The notes: generated from the sequence alone by a model not told the origin. DNA of 64,000 nt from Phascolarctos cinereus (GCF_002099425.1 NW_018344059.1:6832001-6896000); one strand, 5' to 3'. Counted from the first letter of the stretch, positions 13,073-25,092 are shown. A program made the numbers and translations.

Positions 13073-13283
13073 TAACCTGGGTCCACAGATTCCTCTTCCC
13101 TCAAGGGTACATGGATAGACTTCAGGGGTTCTATGAATTTATATGAGAAAAAATAAACCTTTTTTCTTTGTAATCATATGTATTTTATCTTCCTGATTTA
13201 AAAACATTATTCTGAGAAGAGGTCCATAGGCTTTACCAGACTGCCAAAGGGGTCCCTCATACAACACAAGTTAAGAATTCTTG
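13073..13283 (+). mobile_element. Non-autonomous hAT element with TSD
   Basis: Terminal inverted repeats CAGGAGTTCTTAACCTGG and AAGTTAAGAATTCTTG; flanks CTGTAGAC (13,065-13,072) and CTGTGGAT (13,284-13,291) form an 8-bp target-site duplication with 6 of 8 matching. There is no transposase frame. It sits inside the CR1/L3 relic. Confidence 0.8.
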
Positions 13284-13743
13284 CTGTGGATCAAGTATGC
13301 TTAAATTTCAGCAAAATATTTGATAAAGTTTCTCATATTATGCTTCTGGCTATGTAAAAGGGTGATCAAAAGAGAGCCTGAACAATTTAACAAGGTCAAA
13401 GAATGAGGCCTTTTGGGGCAATTTTATGGTATCTTAGTAGGTGTAAAGGACCTCTCTATAATCCTGGACCAGGGCTTGTAAAAGTAGGGGTGAAACCTGC
13501 CCCACTAGGGGCCACCACCTTCTTCAGCTCCATAAATCTAAGCCATGCAGAGGTAGTAGCAAAGGCTCAGCCTGAAAAATGGCAACAGTCTGGAACAGTG
13601 TTAGGGTGGCAAGAGTTCCCCAACCCAGAGGTCCTAGACCTAGCCATGGAGAAACAGTAGTAAAATTTCTCTGCCCAGAGATGGCAGCAGCCAGAGGCAG
13701 AGGTAAGAACTCTCAGACTTAACTTTCACTTCAAGAGATCATG

Positions 13744-13877
13744 GGGGGGGCAGGTGCAGTGGACAGAGTACCAGTCTTGGAGTCAGGAGGACCTAACTTC
13801 AAATATAGCCTCAGACCCATGATACTCACTAGCTGTGTGACCCTGGACAAGTCACTTAACCCCATCGCCTCACCACG

Positions 13878-13928
<51 letters not shown>
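13744..13928 (+). mobile_element. CORE-SINE with (GA)n tail
   Basis: SINE head GCAGTGGACAGAGTACCAG, core TAGCTGTGTGACCCTGGACA and AGTCACTTAACCCC, then a pure (AG)n run of about 48 bp at 13,880-13,927 in place of a simple A tail. Confidence 0.8.
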
Positions 13929-13929
<1 letters not shown>

Positions 13930-14193
13930 ATGGATTCAACCTTCTGTAGAAAAGAAAAGCAATCTTCTTAGGATAAGGAGCAACAAGGAATTGAGCCATG
14001 AAACAAATCTAGACCTTCTTTATTACTATGAGTTATTTAGATGGTACAGGTCCAGTAGGAAGGGGGTCACTTCTCTAATAAACCCAAGCACCAAATTCCT
14101 TTCAGGGGAGATCTAAAGCTTTAGGAAAGTGCTGAATGGGATGTCCCAGTGAAGACTTCTCAGTGTAATTAAGGTAATGAGTTCAGAAGGTAG

Positions 14194-14660
14194 TGTGAGA
14201 AATGAACTCTCAGAAGTGAAGGCTCCTCAAAGGGTCAAATAATTCTTGATTATTACTTTCAAAATTCTCCCCCACTCAGACCCTGTTTTTAAACACTTAA
14301 CAGAAAGAATAAGCCCTGCCCCATCCCCAACCTGAGCTTCCCGGCCTCTTTCCTTGTCTTTGAATTTCGTGCCTGGAATGTAAGCCTCACCTCCCAGTTA
14401 AGAGGATAGGAAGAAATTTTCAAGCTTAGAATGTAAGCCCACCCCCAGTTCAGGGGGTAAGGGATAGTGGCGGGTGGAAACTTGTTTGCGTGGTGGGCGG
14501 AGATTTGCTTTCATAAGGCAGCCCCTGTTACTCGGTCTCTCTCTCCACGTGTATCGAAGGAGCAGACAGCCATCTCAGGAGAGTGTAATAAAGGTAACCT
14601 TTGCTTTCCACCTTGAGAAGTCTCTGAGTTTAATTTGGGTTGGGGTCGTTGTCCCACACA
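14194..14660 (+). mobile_element. Probable solo LTR fossil of an endogenous retrovirus
   Basis: About 467 bp with TGTGAGAA at one end and CCACACA at the other (inverted TGTG/CACA), GC-richer than its flanks, and a polyadenylation-type AATAAA in its last quarter. No internal retroviral sequence is joined to it. The family was not determined. No clean target-site duplication was found, consistent with moderate age. Confidence 0.5.
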
Positions 14661-15540
14661 GTGCTAAAAATATAGCTCCCTAACACTATCATTCCCTAAT
14701 AGTATAGTTCCCTAGAGGAGCTGTGAGGGCAAACTCACCAAACAGATGAGGGAGTTGACTCCTCACCAATCCCCAAATGTATTTCCTTTCTGAGGAATCT
14801 AAAGAACAGGGTAGTGCTATGAGTCTGAAAAATCACAAATACGCAGATCTCTGGTGGGAAGAAGAGATTTACCAGAGAGAACAGCAGAGATATCTAGCAT
14901 GTGGATGGACTCCAGGGGAGTCTTTTCTTTTGTATTATTGAGGGGAGGGGGTGATGGGTATAAAATACTTTCCTATCTCACCTGCTGTTAGCTTGAGTCT
15001 TGCATAGGAGTTGGTGTCTTTTTATCGACATTTGTAGAGACCTAACCAGAAGCTACAAGTCTTAAGTTCTTAAGAAAAGTTCTGGGTGAAGGCACAAATC
15101 ATAGCTATAAATTGGGGGGGGCCAGGGGGAGACAACCAACCAAATGGGAATTTAGGCAGGAGTTGTGGCCAGAGTTAAGGGATCTAAGTCATAGATTACA
15201 GATAAAATGATTTTAGACTGATTTTTGACAGTGCCAATACTAAAATTAAAATGTTAGATTTGAACAAGGATGACACACAATTCTGTGAAGCATTCCATGT
15301 TTTTAGAGTCAGAGAACCAGATTAATATGTAACTGGGAAATATTTTAAAAAATAAAAATAGAATACAATATAGATAATATAATCAACTGCATTGATAGAC
15401 AGTTTTTTTTAATCTGGGTATTCCCTAGACCAGTGAAATCACAGGTCGAGTACCCATCCACATATTACATGTTCCAGTGAACTCACCTATGTGATGCTTC
15501 TCATATACTGCCTCCATATCTTTGCGGACTATTTGCCTTT
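14661..15540. other. Unassigned stretch
   Basis: No gene, RNA or repeat recognised; one G-rich tract near 15,112-15,130. Confidence 0.3.
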
Positions 15541-15805
15541 GCACAATGTAGTCTGAGGCAGCTGAGTGGCCCACTGGATAGAGCGCTGGGCCTGGAATCA
15601 GAAAGATCAGTGTTCAAATCCAGCCTCAGACACTTATTTGCTGCCTGCCTCAGTTTCCTCATCTGGAAAATGGGGATAATAATAGCACCTGCCTCCCAGG
15701 GTTGCTGTGAAAATCAAATGAGATAATATTGATAATATTTGTAAAGTGTTTAGCATAGTATCTGGCACATAGCAGAAGCTATATAAATTTTGATTCCCTT
15801 CCCCG
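15541..15805 (+). mobile_element. MIR-related marsupial SINE
   Basis: Head GGCAGCTGAGTGGC, CCTGGAATCAG and TTCAAATCCAGCCTCAGACA, then CTCAGTTTCCTCATCTG, AAAATGGGGATAATAATAGC and a tail with CTGGCACATAGCAG. This is the typical layout of tRNA-derived MIR-type SINEs. Confidence 0.75.
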
Positions 15806-16290
15806 ACTTTCCATGCTTGAAATGTTCTCCCTCCTTATATCTTGAAATCCCTAGTTCTCCTTCAAGCCTTAACTTCGTGATCAGGTCCCTTCCTGCTCTA
15901 AATCTCTGATCCTATAATTCTATAAGATGGGGCTAAGAAAGGCGGCAACTAAATGGCATAGTGGATAGAGCATTAAGCTTGGGCAGAAAGACCTGTATTC
16001 AAATGCTGCCTCCGACACTTACTAGCTCTGTGACCCTTGAGAAGTCATCTAATCTTTCTTAGCTTCAGTTTCATCATCTGTAAAATGGGGGAGCTGGACT
16101 CAGTGGCTTCTTAAGGTCCCTTCCAGTATGATCCTAAGTGCCATCTACTGTATGAAGCCTTTCCTGATCTCTCCAATCTCTCCACTCTGAAATTACTTTG
16201 TGTGTGTGTGTCTCTGTGTTTACTTTTGTGTGTAAACGCTATTTACCCCTTATTTTGGGCCTGGCCTAGCTCAGTCAAGTCTAATGTTGT
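15806..16290 (+). mobile_element. L2-like LINE 3' pieces split by a MIR-like SINE
   Basis: L2-like text at about 15,806-15,890 and 16,140-16,290 flanks a MIR-like SINE at 15,940-16,140 (GTGGATAGAGCATTAAGC, GTTTCATCATCTGTAAAATG). There is a GT-rich tract at 16,200. Confidence 0.5.
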
Positions 16291-16299
16291 TGATGATGA

Positions 16300-16535
16300 T
16301 GATGATGTTAATAGCTAGCATTTATATAGTGCTTTATGATTTCCAAATGCTACACATATTTATTCATTTGATCCTTCCAACAACCTTGTGAGCTAGGTAT
16401 ATTATTTATCCCTATTTTACTGGGGAATAGAGTAGATGAGGAAACTGAGGCCCAGAAAAATTAACTATCTTACACAGGGCCACCAGCTAGGGACTGAGAC
16501 AGAATTTAAACTTGAGTCCTACATTAGATCACGTG
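16300..16535 (-). mobile_element. MIR SINE, minus strand
   Basis: Contains GATGAGGAAACTGAGGCCCA and CAACCTTGTGAGCTAGGTAT, the classic MIR core in reverse orientation. Confidence 0.75.
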
Positions 16536-16599
16536 CATAGCTAGCTCAGTCTCAGGACCAGAATGCAATAAAATACACGTGGACCATAAAATTAAATAA

Positions 16600-18890
16600 A
16601 CATAAATTAACTAAGGATAAGATGAAAAGGATATAATTTAATTTTTAAAAATACCTTGCTCCACTCCACCTCTAAATTCACCAGAGAAATAACTCTAGGT
16701 CAGAAACATATTCTAGCGTTGCAGGGACAATTCAGCCAAACCTCAGGAACACAAACTGCCCTTAGACTGGGCTCATTTTCTTATACTTTTAGGTTCTTTA
16801 TGTCTCTGCCTCAGGGAAAATTACTTATAGCTTATGTTTGGATACTGTCTGTGATCTCCCTGTTTGGAGTAGAAAGGGACTCAATGTACAATATAAGTCA
16901 AGTATGTGACAGGTATTTATTTCCCCTCCACATGAAAGGAGGAACACCAAGAACTAAACATCAAGGACTTACCAACTTAAATTGGCCAAAACCCCCACAA
17001 ACCTTAAACAAGAAGCAGTAACTTAGAGCTATTATTATATTCTCCCAGGAGGTTGACTTATGCAGTAGAATATGAAACAATTTGCGGGACTGCTGAATTG
17101 ACATTTCACATTTCACCTCAGTTTTGCACTATCCCAAGAATTCTTTCCAGGTTCCGGTCTTCTAGAAAGCCAGGCCAGCGCTTTGGCTCATTCTCCTGCT
17201 GGTGTCATCCCTTGAGACACAGAAAGCCATTCAGCTCCAAGTGAGGGAGAACTTGGGAGCTTTGACCTCGGGAACACATGTCTCCAAAACCAGAACTGTC
17301 CATCTCAAGATCACCATTTGCTCACCGATGCTCAAGAAACAAACACAGAGCAGAAAAAAGCAGGTAAAGCTCACCCAGCTGAATTCCTGTTCTAGATGCC
17401 ACATACTTGTAGCCAATATGCTGCCAGGGTGAGATAAAGGGTGCTGTCCTCCTCCCACTGTAAGTAAGGTGGATTTTAGTGTGTGTAAGGAAGATTTTGT
17501 TATTTCTTTTTAGATAATAGGTCTCAGGATCCATGGCCAAAACAGATAATTCCCAAGAGCTATGATTGAAAACATCTCTACCATGCTTGCACAGTGAGCT
17601 ATAGGGATGAAGTAATGTAAAATTGTGAGGCTATTGTTGGCAATATACCTTCTTTGTCTGTTGCCCTATAAAGCAAGAGGGCACTGGCCAGTGAGTGGGG
17701 AACCCATTTTGGAATCTGGGTAATGCATACAGGAATGCACGTACCTGCCTCAACAAGCCTCCATTGAGGCGTGAGGGGATTTAGGGGGCTGCACTAGCTG
17801 GTATGCCGTGTCCATCTCAACTGACTGACCCCATCAAGACATAGGAGTAGTTGCCTCCCCTTCTCATCCGGCCCCTGCGAGAAGGGTGATTAGCAAATGC
17901 AGTAGGAGTTGGTGCTCCCATTATCAGGAGCCCATTGAAAAGACTAGATTAGAATAAAGTATGCTTATTTAACCCCTCTGAAGCTATCTTCCTGTCCCTC
18001 TGGCTGCCCAGATCGAGTGAACCTGTTAGAGGCCAGGGTCCCAAAACCCTCCAGTGCCTCCTGTATTGCTGCTTGTCTTATACCCACTCTTCACAGGAAG
18101 CCATTCATCATACCTTCCAAAGGGGGTAAAGAAGAGCAAGATACGGAAGTTATGCCTTCTTTTTAAGTGACCCAGCACTCCATCTCCTCTGCCACTATCA
18201 CAGAGGAAGGAGAGGAGTAGGAACAAACCAGAGTTTGCCACATCAAACCAAAGAGTTACACATTTTCCAGGAAGTGGCCAGGGTGTAGGTTCAACACTCT
18301 ATAAGGTGTACTTTAGCCAGAGGAGTCAGCTGTTTATGCTCAATTACATTTATGTCAAACTCTTGGAATACCATTAGAAGTAAAAGGGTTACAATCAAGA
18401 TAATAAAAATGTAAACAGTCACTTTTTTGTTGGGCCTGGGAAGGATAGATTACTTGTCCCTTTTCCTTTCTCTCTTCTTGTTCAGACTGGCAGGAAATAG
18501 AGACCTACAAATTGTCAGCCCGTGATTGACCTGGGGTTTTGAGGTAACCCCTTTAGTGAAAAAAGGGAAAAAGCAAAGTTCTCAAGTGGAACCTGGCAGT
18601 TCAAACTTCCGGGAAATGCCAATCACTCCCAGTAATCTCTGGGCTATTCCTTCACCCTCCAATGTTCTCATTAACAACCTGCCAATTTAGCCCTGGGGTT
18701 ACGGATGGGGACAGTCATAGAGAGAGAGCATCCCAGACCAAGATGCATCTTTCTAACCCCCTGTAACCCTGCTCTCCTCGTGGAATGGCAAGACAGATTC
18801 TCTTCCTCATTTTTTTTTTCAAAATTGCGATCTCTAGGTAAAAAATTTCTTCAGCTGCCAAAGACTCTTTAGTCTTTTTGATGACCCCCA
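16600..18890. other. Unassigned stretch, possibly containing LTR-like sequence
   Basis: No recognisable gene. A TATAAA-type motif near 17,666 and an AATAAA-type motif near 17,953 would suit an LTR fossil, but no ends or internal parts could be defined. The longest frame (16,656-17,021, 121 codons) shows no known domain. Confidence 0.25.
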
Positions 18891-18899
18891 CTGACTGGT

Positions 18900-19310
18900 A
18901 ATCCAGGTGAAAGGTTCTATATCAGTGACTTAGATGGGAACTGATAGATGTTGTGCTCATCAACTGTACAGTCAACACAAAGGATGGAGGGATAACTAAC
19001 ATGTTGGATGACAGATCTAAACAGGCTAGGATGCTAGACCAAGTCAAATGAAATGATACTTAATAAGGCTAATATTAAATTCTACACTCTGGTTCAAAGA
19101 TCAACTCCACAAATTGGCATTACAGAATTGGCATTTGTTCTTACAAAAAAAAATAATCTAGGAATTTTAATGGACTGCAAATTCAATATTAGTCAACAGT
19201 TTGACAGAAGCCAAAAAAATCCTAAAACTTCCCATGCTGTGATAGAGGTGTAGTACCTATAAAGGTGGATGGTAATAGTTTGCCCTGGACACATAACATC
19301 TGGAATGTTT
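18900..19310 (+). mobile_element. CR1/L3-like LINE relic
   Basis: Text ATATCAGTGACTTAGATGGG, ACACAAAGGATGGAGGGATA and GGACTGCAAATTCAATATT, then CATCTGGAATG, follows the 3' half of the CR1/L3-like reverse transcriptase seen also at 51.2 kb. It is highly decayed. Confidence 0.6.
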
Positions 19311-19331
19311 TGTCCATTTTTACACACTACA

Positions 19332-19565
19332 TTTTGTTGTTGTTCAGTTGCGTCCAACTCTTTGTGACCCCATTTGGGGTCTTCTTGGAAAAAATACTGG
19401 CGTGGTTTGTCATTTCCTTCTTCAGCTTATTTTACAGATGAGGAAACTGAGGTAAACAGGGTTAAGTGACTTGCCCAGGGTCATATAGCTAGTTAAGTGC
19501 TTGAGGCCAAATTTTAACTCAGATCTTCCTGATACTCTATCCACTGTACCACATAGCTGCCCTAA
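19332..19565 (-). mobile_element. CORE-SINE of the second marsupial type, minus strand
   Basis: Starts TTGTTGTTCAGTTGCGTCCA and GACCCCATTTGGGGTCTTCT, passes through CAGATGAGGAAACTGAGG and ends in the inverted SINE head TATCCACTGTACCAC..AGCTGCCC. Confidence 0.75.
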
Positions 19566-19889
19566 TTTTAGAGAAGACTAAAGGGTTCCAGGAAATTGTG
19601 TCCATCAACCATCCTCATAGTCCTGAGAGATTCCACTTCAGTTAAATGCAAGGACAGTAATCATGCAAGGGCATTCAGAAACTATGCAATAGCATGGGAA
19701 GGGATCAGGCTAACAGCAGACACAGATTCCCAGGGTCAAAATAACCTTTATTCTATAATCCCCCCCTCCTGCTAATGGAAATCAGCAAAGCAGCATAATC
19801 TCTAGGCTTTTGTAGATTCTGCTCCTTCTCTGAGCTGTGCTTGAGAATCCAGCTCTACAGCTAGGACCTGTAGGCCTTTACACTTGATG

Positions 19890-20085
19890 AGCTGAAAGGA
19901 CAAGTGACAGTAGTAGAACAAGCACTGGATCTGGTGTCAGAGGACATAGGTTTGAGGCCCGTTTCTCCTACTGTGTGTGACCCAGAGTGAATCACAACCT
20001 CTCTGGCTGTTTCCTTATCTAGAAAATAAAGGAATTAGACTAGAGGACATCTAAAGTCTCTTCCAGCTCTAACTATATGATCCTA
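19890..20085 (+). mobile_element. MIR-like SINE
   Basis: AGAACAAGCACTGGATCTGG, a degenerate core, and the tail GAGGACATCTAAAGTCTCTT before CCAGCTCTAA. Confidence 0.6.
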
Positions 20086-20158
20086 TGATTATTTACCTAC
20101 TAGAATATCCAAATGGTAGAAGATGAGTTTGGGAAGAAAATGTGTTTGATCTAATTGC

Positions 20159-20161
<3 letters not shown>

Positions 20162-20219
<58 letters not shown>
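20162..20219. repeat. (TG)29 microsatellite
   Basis: An uninterrupted TG dinucleotide run of about 58 bp; likely polymorphic. Confidence 0.97.
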
Positions 20220-20221
<2 letters not shown>

Positions 20222-20519
20222 ACATACTTAAAAGGTGCCCAGAGGCACATACCCTTCATATTCTTCTTAGTAGGTCTCAGAGTAACCTTTGATAAGGATC
20301 GTCCTCCTGGGCAGGTTCCCCCCATCAACCCTAGCCCACTGAATGCCTAAGGAGTGTTGGGCCATTTTCCTTCTGCCCACCAACCACCTTCTACTCTCAG
20401 TTCACCTCTTAGATGAGTTTCTCAATCTTAAAACCACTAGGAAACTAAAATAAAGTTGTCTCTTAAAGGAAAGCAGAGGGAGAAGGATGGAAGAGTCATG
20501 TGATAACTTATATCCTATC

Positions 20520-20700
20520 ATAGATCATAGGCTCATAATTCAGCCAGGGTTCTTAGAGATCATCTGCTCTAACCTTCTCACTTTACAGTGAAAAAAAGCA
20601 AGACCAAAGCAACTTAGGCAGCCAATAACTGACTGTGGGACCCTTGGCCAAGTACTTCTTCAGCTACAAAATGAAGGCGTGAGATATTATAAGGAGTCCA
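20520..20700 (-). mobile_element. MIR-like SINE, minus strand
   Basis: GAGATCATCTGCTCTAACCT followed by a degenerate CTCACTTTACAG and a short core, the reverse of a MIR tail. Confidence 0.5.
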
Positions 20701-22650
20701 TATGTACAACAAGCATTATAATTCTGATCTCTAATTAGCTCCAATAAAACATATAGCACAAATAATAGGTTTTTCAAATGTAGTAGATGCTATTGATACT
20801 GATAAAATAGGAATCCATTTAAAAGCATTACTAAATTCATAGTAGGCACTTGTCAGTATGCTTTTCCTCAATCAATACCTACCTTCATGTGTGGGGTCAG
20901 GCTGAGGGATTAGTGTATAAAACTATTTTATATTAAAAAGTCTTCATTCTTCAAAAATTTGAGAAATACTGGACTAGATGATTTAAAGTTTAAAATTCTT
21001 TGTTTCTATGTTTCTCCAGATCTCCAGATTTCCATTCAAGTGTTAATTCTACTATGTGATACTAGTCAAATATCATAAAATTCTGGACCCCAAAACAAAA
21101 ATTTCAACAACTATCTTATCTTTTATTAATTATAATTTAATATGTCACCATGGAGAAGCATCCCTATTTTTATCTACCCTCTCACATGGATCATTCAGGA
21201 GAAAACGTCTCGGTAATGAATCCTACAGCCAACTATATCTTTTATGTGAATGGAAATCCATAGCCATTTTAACTGACTACTTCTTTCTCTGTGCATTAAA
21301 ACCACATTATAGTCACGGTTCAAACAACTTGGTTAATCAAAGTTACATCTTTCTTTAGTTTGTTGCTCACTTTTCAGTTTTATTCTTCATTTCTCTTTTC
21401 CTCTGTAGAGGAATATCTGGTGTATTACCAGGCATCTGCTCAGTAAACTCAGTAAAATGAAACCTGCTAATTGTCACAGGCCCTCAGGGAGAGAGATATC
21501 AACCTGATGTCGTGTTTTACATGCTTCACTGGGGTGCTCTCTGTTGGACCAGATTTTAGCAGTGCAACATAGAGCACTGCCCTCCAGTGCTTGAAGATGA
21601 TAGTGTTTTAAACGTATTAAAAGTAGAAGCAAAAAGGGGAAAGCTGGGACTCCTCAGATCTGCATAAAATTTCCATGAAGAATGAAAAGGACACATTCAA
21701 GCAATCTGACACATTTAAAACATTTTTTCGCTGATGGTAATTACCATAAAAATGGCAGGTAGTTTGGAGGAAATTCCTCTTTGGGGAGACAGGATTTTTT
21801 TGTAAAAAAGAGCTCATTGTTAATCTTAATAGATTATGTTTTTATACTGTAACTATAATTTATTTCGCAGGTTGAACTGCCTTCATTGTTTTGCTGGGTC
21901 TTGCATAATATAAAAAGCTGGGCAAGAAAAGTATTTTCTGATATTTATCATTAACTACCTAAATATATATTATAGTACAATTAATGTAGCGAGCTTGTAG
22001 CAAAGGAGTTAGGTACAAGTCCTTCCCCTTTCTTGTGTGGACCTCCCAAAGCATATGTGCAAGAGGGCAGCTATCTGACCACGCAGACCACAGATGACAG
22101 TCATAAACAAGGAGTGATATTTTGTGAACCTAGATGCATTAGTAGGGCAAATTGGGACACTAAACTTCTCAAAGACCTGGAGGAAGGTCTATGCTAAAGA
22201 CCACTGTGCCCAAGTTACTCCTCTCTGGGACAGAAGCAGCCTATGCCAGGCAGGGACACTGAATAATTAGTAGAGTTCTGAAAAGGGGAGAAAGATCAAC
22301 AAAGCAGGGAACCACAAAACCAAGGAGTAGAGGTGGGGAAAAAACCAAGTATCCAAAATGCACAAAGACTCTACCTAGAGGCAAAAACTTAGACCTTCCC
22401 TCTCACTGGTACTTCGAATCACGTGGACTGAGCAGGTCCAGGGAAGGATAATAGTCCTTTCTAGTCTTTGTGGTACAATCTTTTCTATTTAACTATAACA
22501 TTGGCCTGAAGGCTTGCAGGAAAGTTAAGGGCTCTTTTGAGAAAGGTAGAATGCTAAACACTGGAATTCCCGGTATTCTCTAGGAGCCAGAGAGATTTTA
22601 TACCGAAGTTCTTGCATCAGAAGGGACACTCTGACACCAGGGTCACATTA
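20701..22650. other. Unassigned, apparently single-copy stretch
   Basis: No gene, RNA or repeat recognised in nearly 2 kb. The part at 21,400-21,950 has homeodomain-type TAATTACC and other AT-rich motifs and no repeat hallmark; it is a candidate for conserved noncoding sequence only. Confidence 0.3.
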
Positions 22651-22659
22651 ATAATGGTA

Positions 22660-22810
22660 CTACACTATTACAAATCATAGGATCATAGATTTAGAGGTCA
22701 TCTAGTTCAAAACTTTATCATTTTACAAATAAGGAACATAAGGTCAAGAGAAGTTGGGGCTTGCCCAAGGCCATCTAGGTAATAAGTGACAGGCAGGATA
22801 TGACACCAAA
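22660..22810 (-). mobile_element. MIR-like SINE, minus strand
   Basis: TAGAGGTCATCTAGTTCAAA, then GCCCAAGGCCATCTAGGTAA, in inverted MIR order. Confidence 0.55.
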
Positions 22811-24890
22811 TAAAATTCTCTCCACTTCAAGGAATGTGAAATGACCTGAGGCAAGTCTAGACTTGGTTATAACAAATTCTAACATAAAGTTCTTCTTTTG
22901 TATTTGGACAATTCTACTTGTGAAAACAAGAAGAAACATGGCCGATTTTGAAAGAACCTCTGAGAAAGGGGACAAAAAGTATTAACTAAAGGCAAAGATG
23001 AACAAGGTGTCTTCTTTCCCAACATAGTGAAGATTTTGAGAAGACTTGCTGGGAAAGTCTAAAAACTTGAACCTTTTAATAAATATGAGACAATTCCATA
23101 GTTCCTATTGTGGTGCATCTAACAGAAATCAGGTTTTTAGTTTCTCACTCTGAGACAGGAGTAAGTCATTTCACAAGGGAAAACCAAAAGCAGAATGAGA
23201 ACAGAAGCACAGAAGAGACAAGAAAAGAGACTGAAGAAGCAAAGCAGAGACCCAAGAATGCTCCCTGCTACTCGAAGAGATAAGCAGAGTCCACTTGGAG
23301 GAAGGGCTTATAACTGAGAATGCTTTCTACTGCTTAAAGGGAACTGAGCCTAGCCAAGTCCAGCTGAGCAGATGGCTCACAGAAAAATAATCAAACTGAG
23401 AACTGAAAAAAGAGCCTAGAGCCAGAGCTGTTCCTCAGCTGAGCGGACTGGAGGACAAGAGGCTTTGCATTTATTTATTTTTATTTTTTGCTGGGAGCTA
23501 AGCTGATTGGAGTAAAAGCATTCCTGTTGGGAGCTGACGGGAAGAAAAGCATTACTGCTGAGAATGGATTGGGGAGGAGGCACAAAGGTGGAAATCCTCT
23601 CTTACTAAATAGAGTTGGCTGGGAAAATGTAGAGGCTTTTTGGCCTGGTCCTTTACCTTGGGATTTGGAGGAGAAAACCACTCAGAGGACACCAAAGAGA
23701 GCTGACATGAACAGCTCTGCGGAGCCAGTGTTTAAGAAAATTGCTTTTAGCTAAAAGAGTATAATATTGTCTCAGAACTTAGCCAAGGAGTGATTTGAAG
23801 GGAGTAACAAGCAGAGGAGAGGACCTGCCCAGCAAATGATTTGGTGTATACTGTTCCCTAAGGAGACCAAGGACATCAAGTCCAGTTGTGAATTGCCATT
23901 CCTACTCATGTGCCTTTTTGCTAGGTTTCTGTAACTTTATGCCAACTCTTTCTCGTGGACACCTTGTATTTTGGAAGGAAAATGTGGCCCTGGTTTATGG
24001 GTGACTTTTATAATTATTCTACTTTTACATTCGGTACAGTAAATGCTTCATGATTAAGAGTTAATGGTGTCATCTTGGTTGATTTATTTAAATGGGAACC
24101 ATACCGGCAGGAGCTCTGAAAGCTATTGTTGTGAATCTCTGTGTATCTCTGATACACTTCAGATGCTAAGAGTGAGTTAACAGTAGTGTGGCTATACTCC
24201 TCTGGAAAACCAGAGAGAAAAACCATGACCCTCCCCAGGAAATTCCCACCAACATGAATGCAATCTGGAGTGTGCAAGCCAATCCAGAAAGAGAGAAATA
24301 AAACCAGATATAACCCTAAGGAGAAGGGGTGACTGGTTGTACCCACATTGCATTAATCCTAATCCAAATAATTTCTATCAATATCTATGATATAAGTACA
24401 TAAACTATATAAAAGGTCATATATAAAAAATGCTGTAAAAACAATAACTCTGCCCAAATAAATATTCTATAATAAAACAATACTATATTTTGAAACAATT
24501 GAACAACCATCTAGCCTAATAGTAGACATATATTTACCTACCTGAATCAGATGATCTCTCAAGGCTTCTGTGACACTTTCTATGTAGTAACTCACAAAAC
24601 TTTATGCCTGTCCTAAAACTTTCCATTGTCACTGTAATGACGTTAGTAGTAAGCCATAGTAGTGTGAAGAATTACAGTTCCATTGTTATTGGGCTTATTG
24701 TCCAAAGGTTATTAGAATCCTTATTTACTTGTCACTTGACCTCTGTTGGTATGCTTCATTTCTTTCTGCCTCTCTTTGCCTCACTTCATTCAAATCTTCA
24801 GCCCATATTAATTTGCACAGCACTCAAAAAAATTTAATTCAAACATTTATATGCCTGCTATGCACAGAAGATACAAAGGCAAAAATGAAA
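22811..24890. other. Unassigned stretch
   Basis: No gene recognised. 23,150-23,760 is purine-rich and has a repeat-like look (recurrent CTGGGAGCT/GAGCTGA words) but no family could be named; 24,700-24,800 may include a trace of inverted L1 tail. Confidence 0.25.
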
Positions 24891-24901
24891 CAGTCTACTG
24901 C

Positions 24902-25092
24902 CAGGGGTGGGGAACCTGTGGCCTTCTAGGTCCTTGGTTGCATGCAGCCTTTTGACTGAGTCCAAATTTTACAGAACAAATCCTTTTATTAAGGGGGTTT
25001 GTTCTGTGAAGTTTGGATTCAGTCAAAGGGCCACACTTGAGGACCTAGAGGGCCACATGTGGCCTCGACGCCACAGGTTCCCCACACCCCTG
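24902..25092. mobile_element. Near-palindromic hAT-type MITE
   Basis: Long imperfect inverted repeats: CAGGGGTGGGGAACCTGTGG at the left and CCACAGGTTCCCCACACCCC at the right, continuing inward through AGGTCCT..TTTGACTGA and its complement TCAGTCAAA..AGGACCT, to a centre near 24,997. The element could fold into one hairpin of about 190 nt. No clear target-site duplication was seen. Confidence 0.85.

Larger units (their letters stand above)
12280..13345 (+). mobile_element. CR1/L3-like LINE relic (reverse-transcriptase region), interrupted
   Basis: Pieces at 12,300-12,610, 12,972-13,072 and 13,284-13,345 follow the order of the CR1/L3-like LINE: CAAATATCCCATTTTT, AGACAGGCTTGACTTACC, AAATTCTTGAACATATT, then ATAACAGGGCATACCAAAC, and ATTTCAGCAAAATATTTGAT (the AF-D catalytic region of the reverse transcriptase). 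An LTR fossil and a hAT element interrupt it, so it predates both. Confidence 0.6.

Noticed and set aside
16656-17021. 121-codon plus-strand frame
   Set aside because: No domain or family recognised, no supporting splice context; such a length is within reach of chance over 64 kb.
17600-18000. LTR-like layout (TATAAA then AATAAA)
   Set aside because: No terminal TG/CA pair, flanking duplication or internal part could be defined.
20162-20350. Frames made of Val/Cys or His/Thr repeats
   Set aside because: Translations of the TG microsatellite, not coding.
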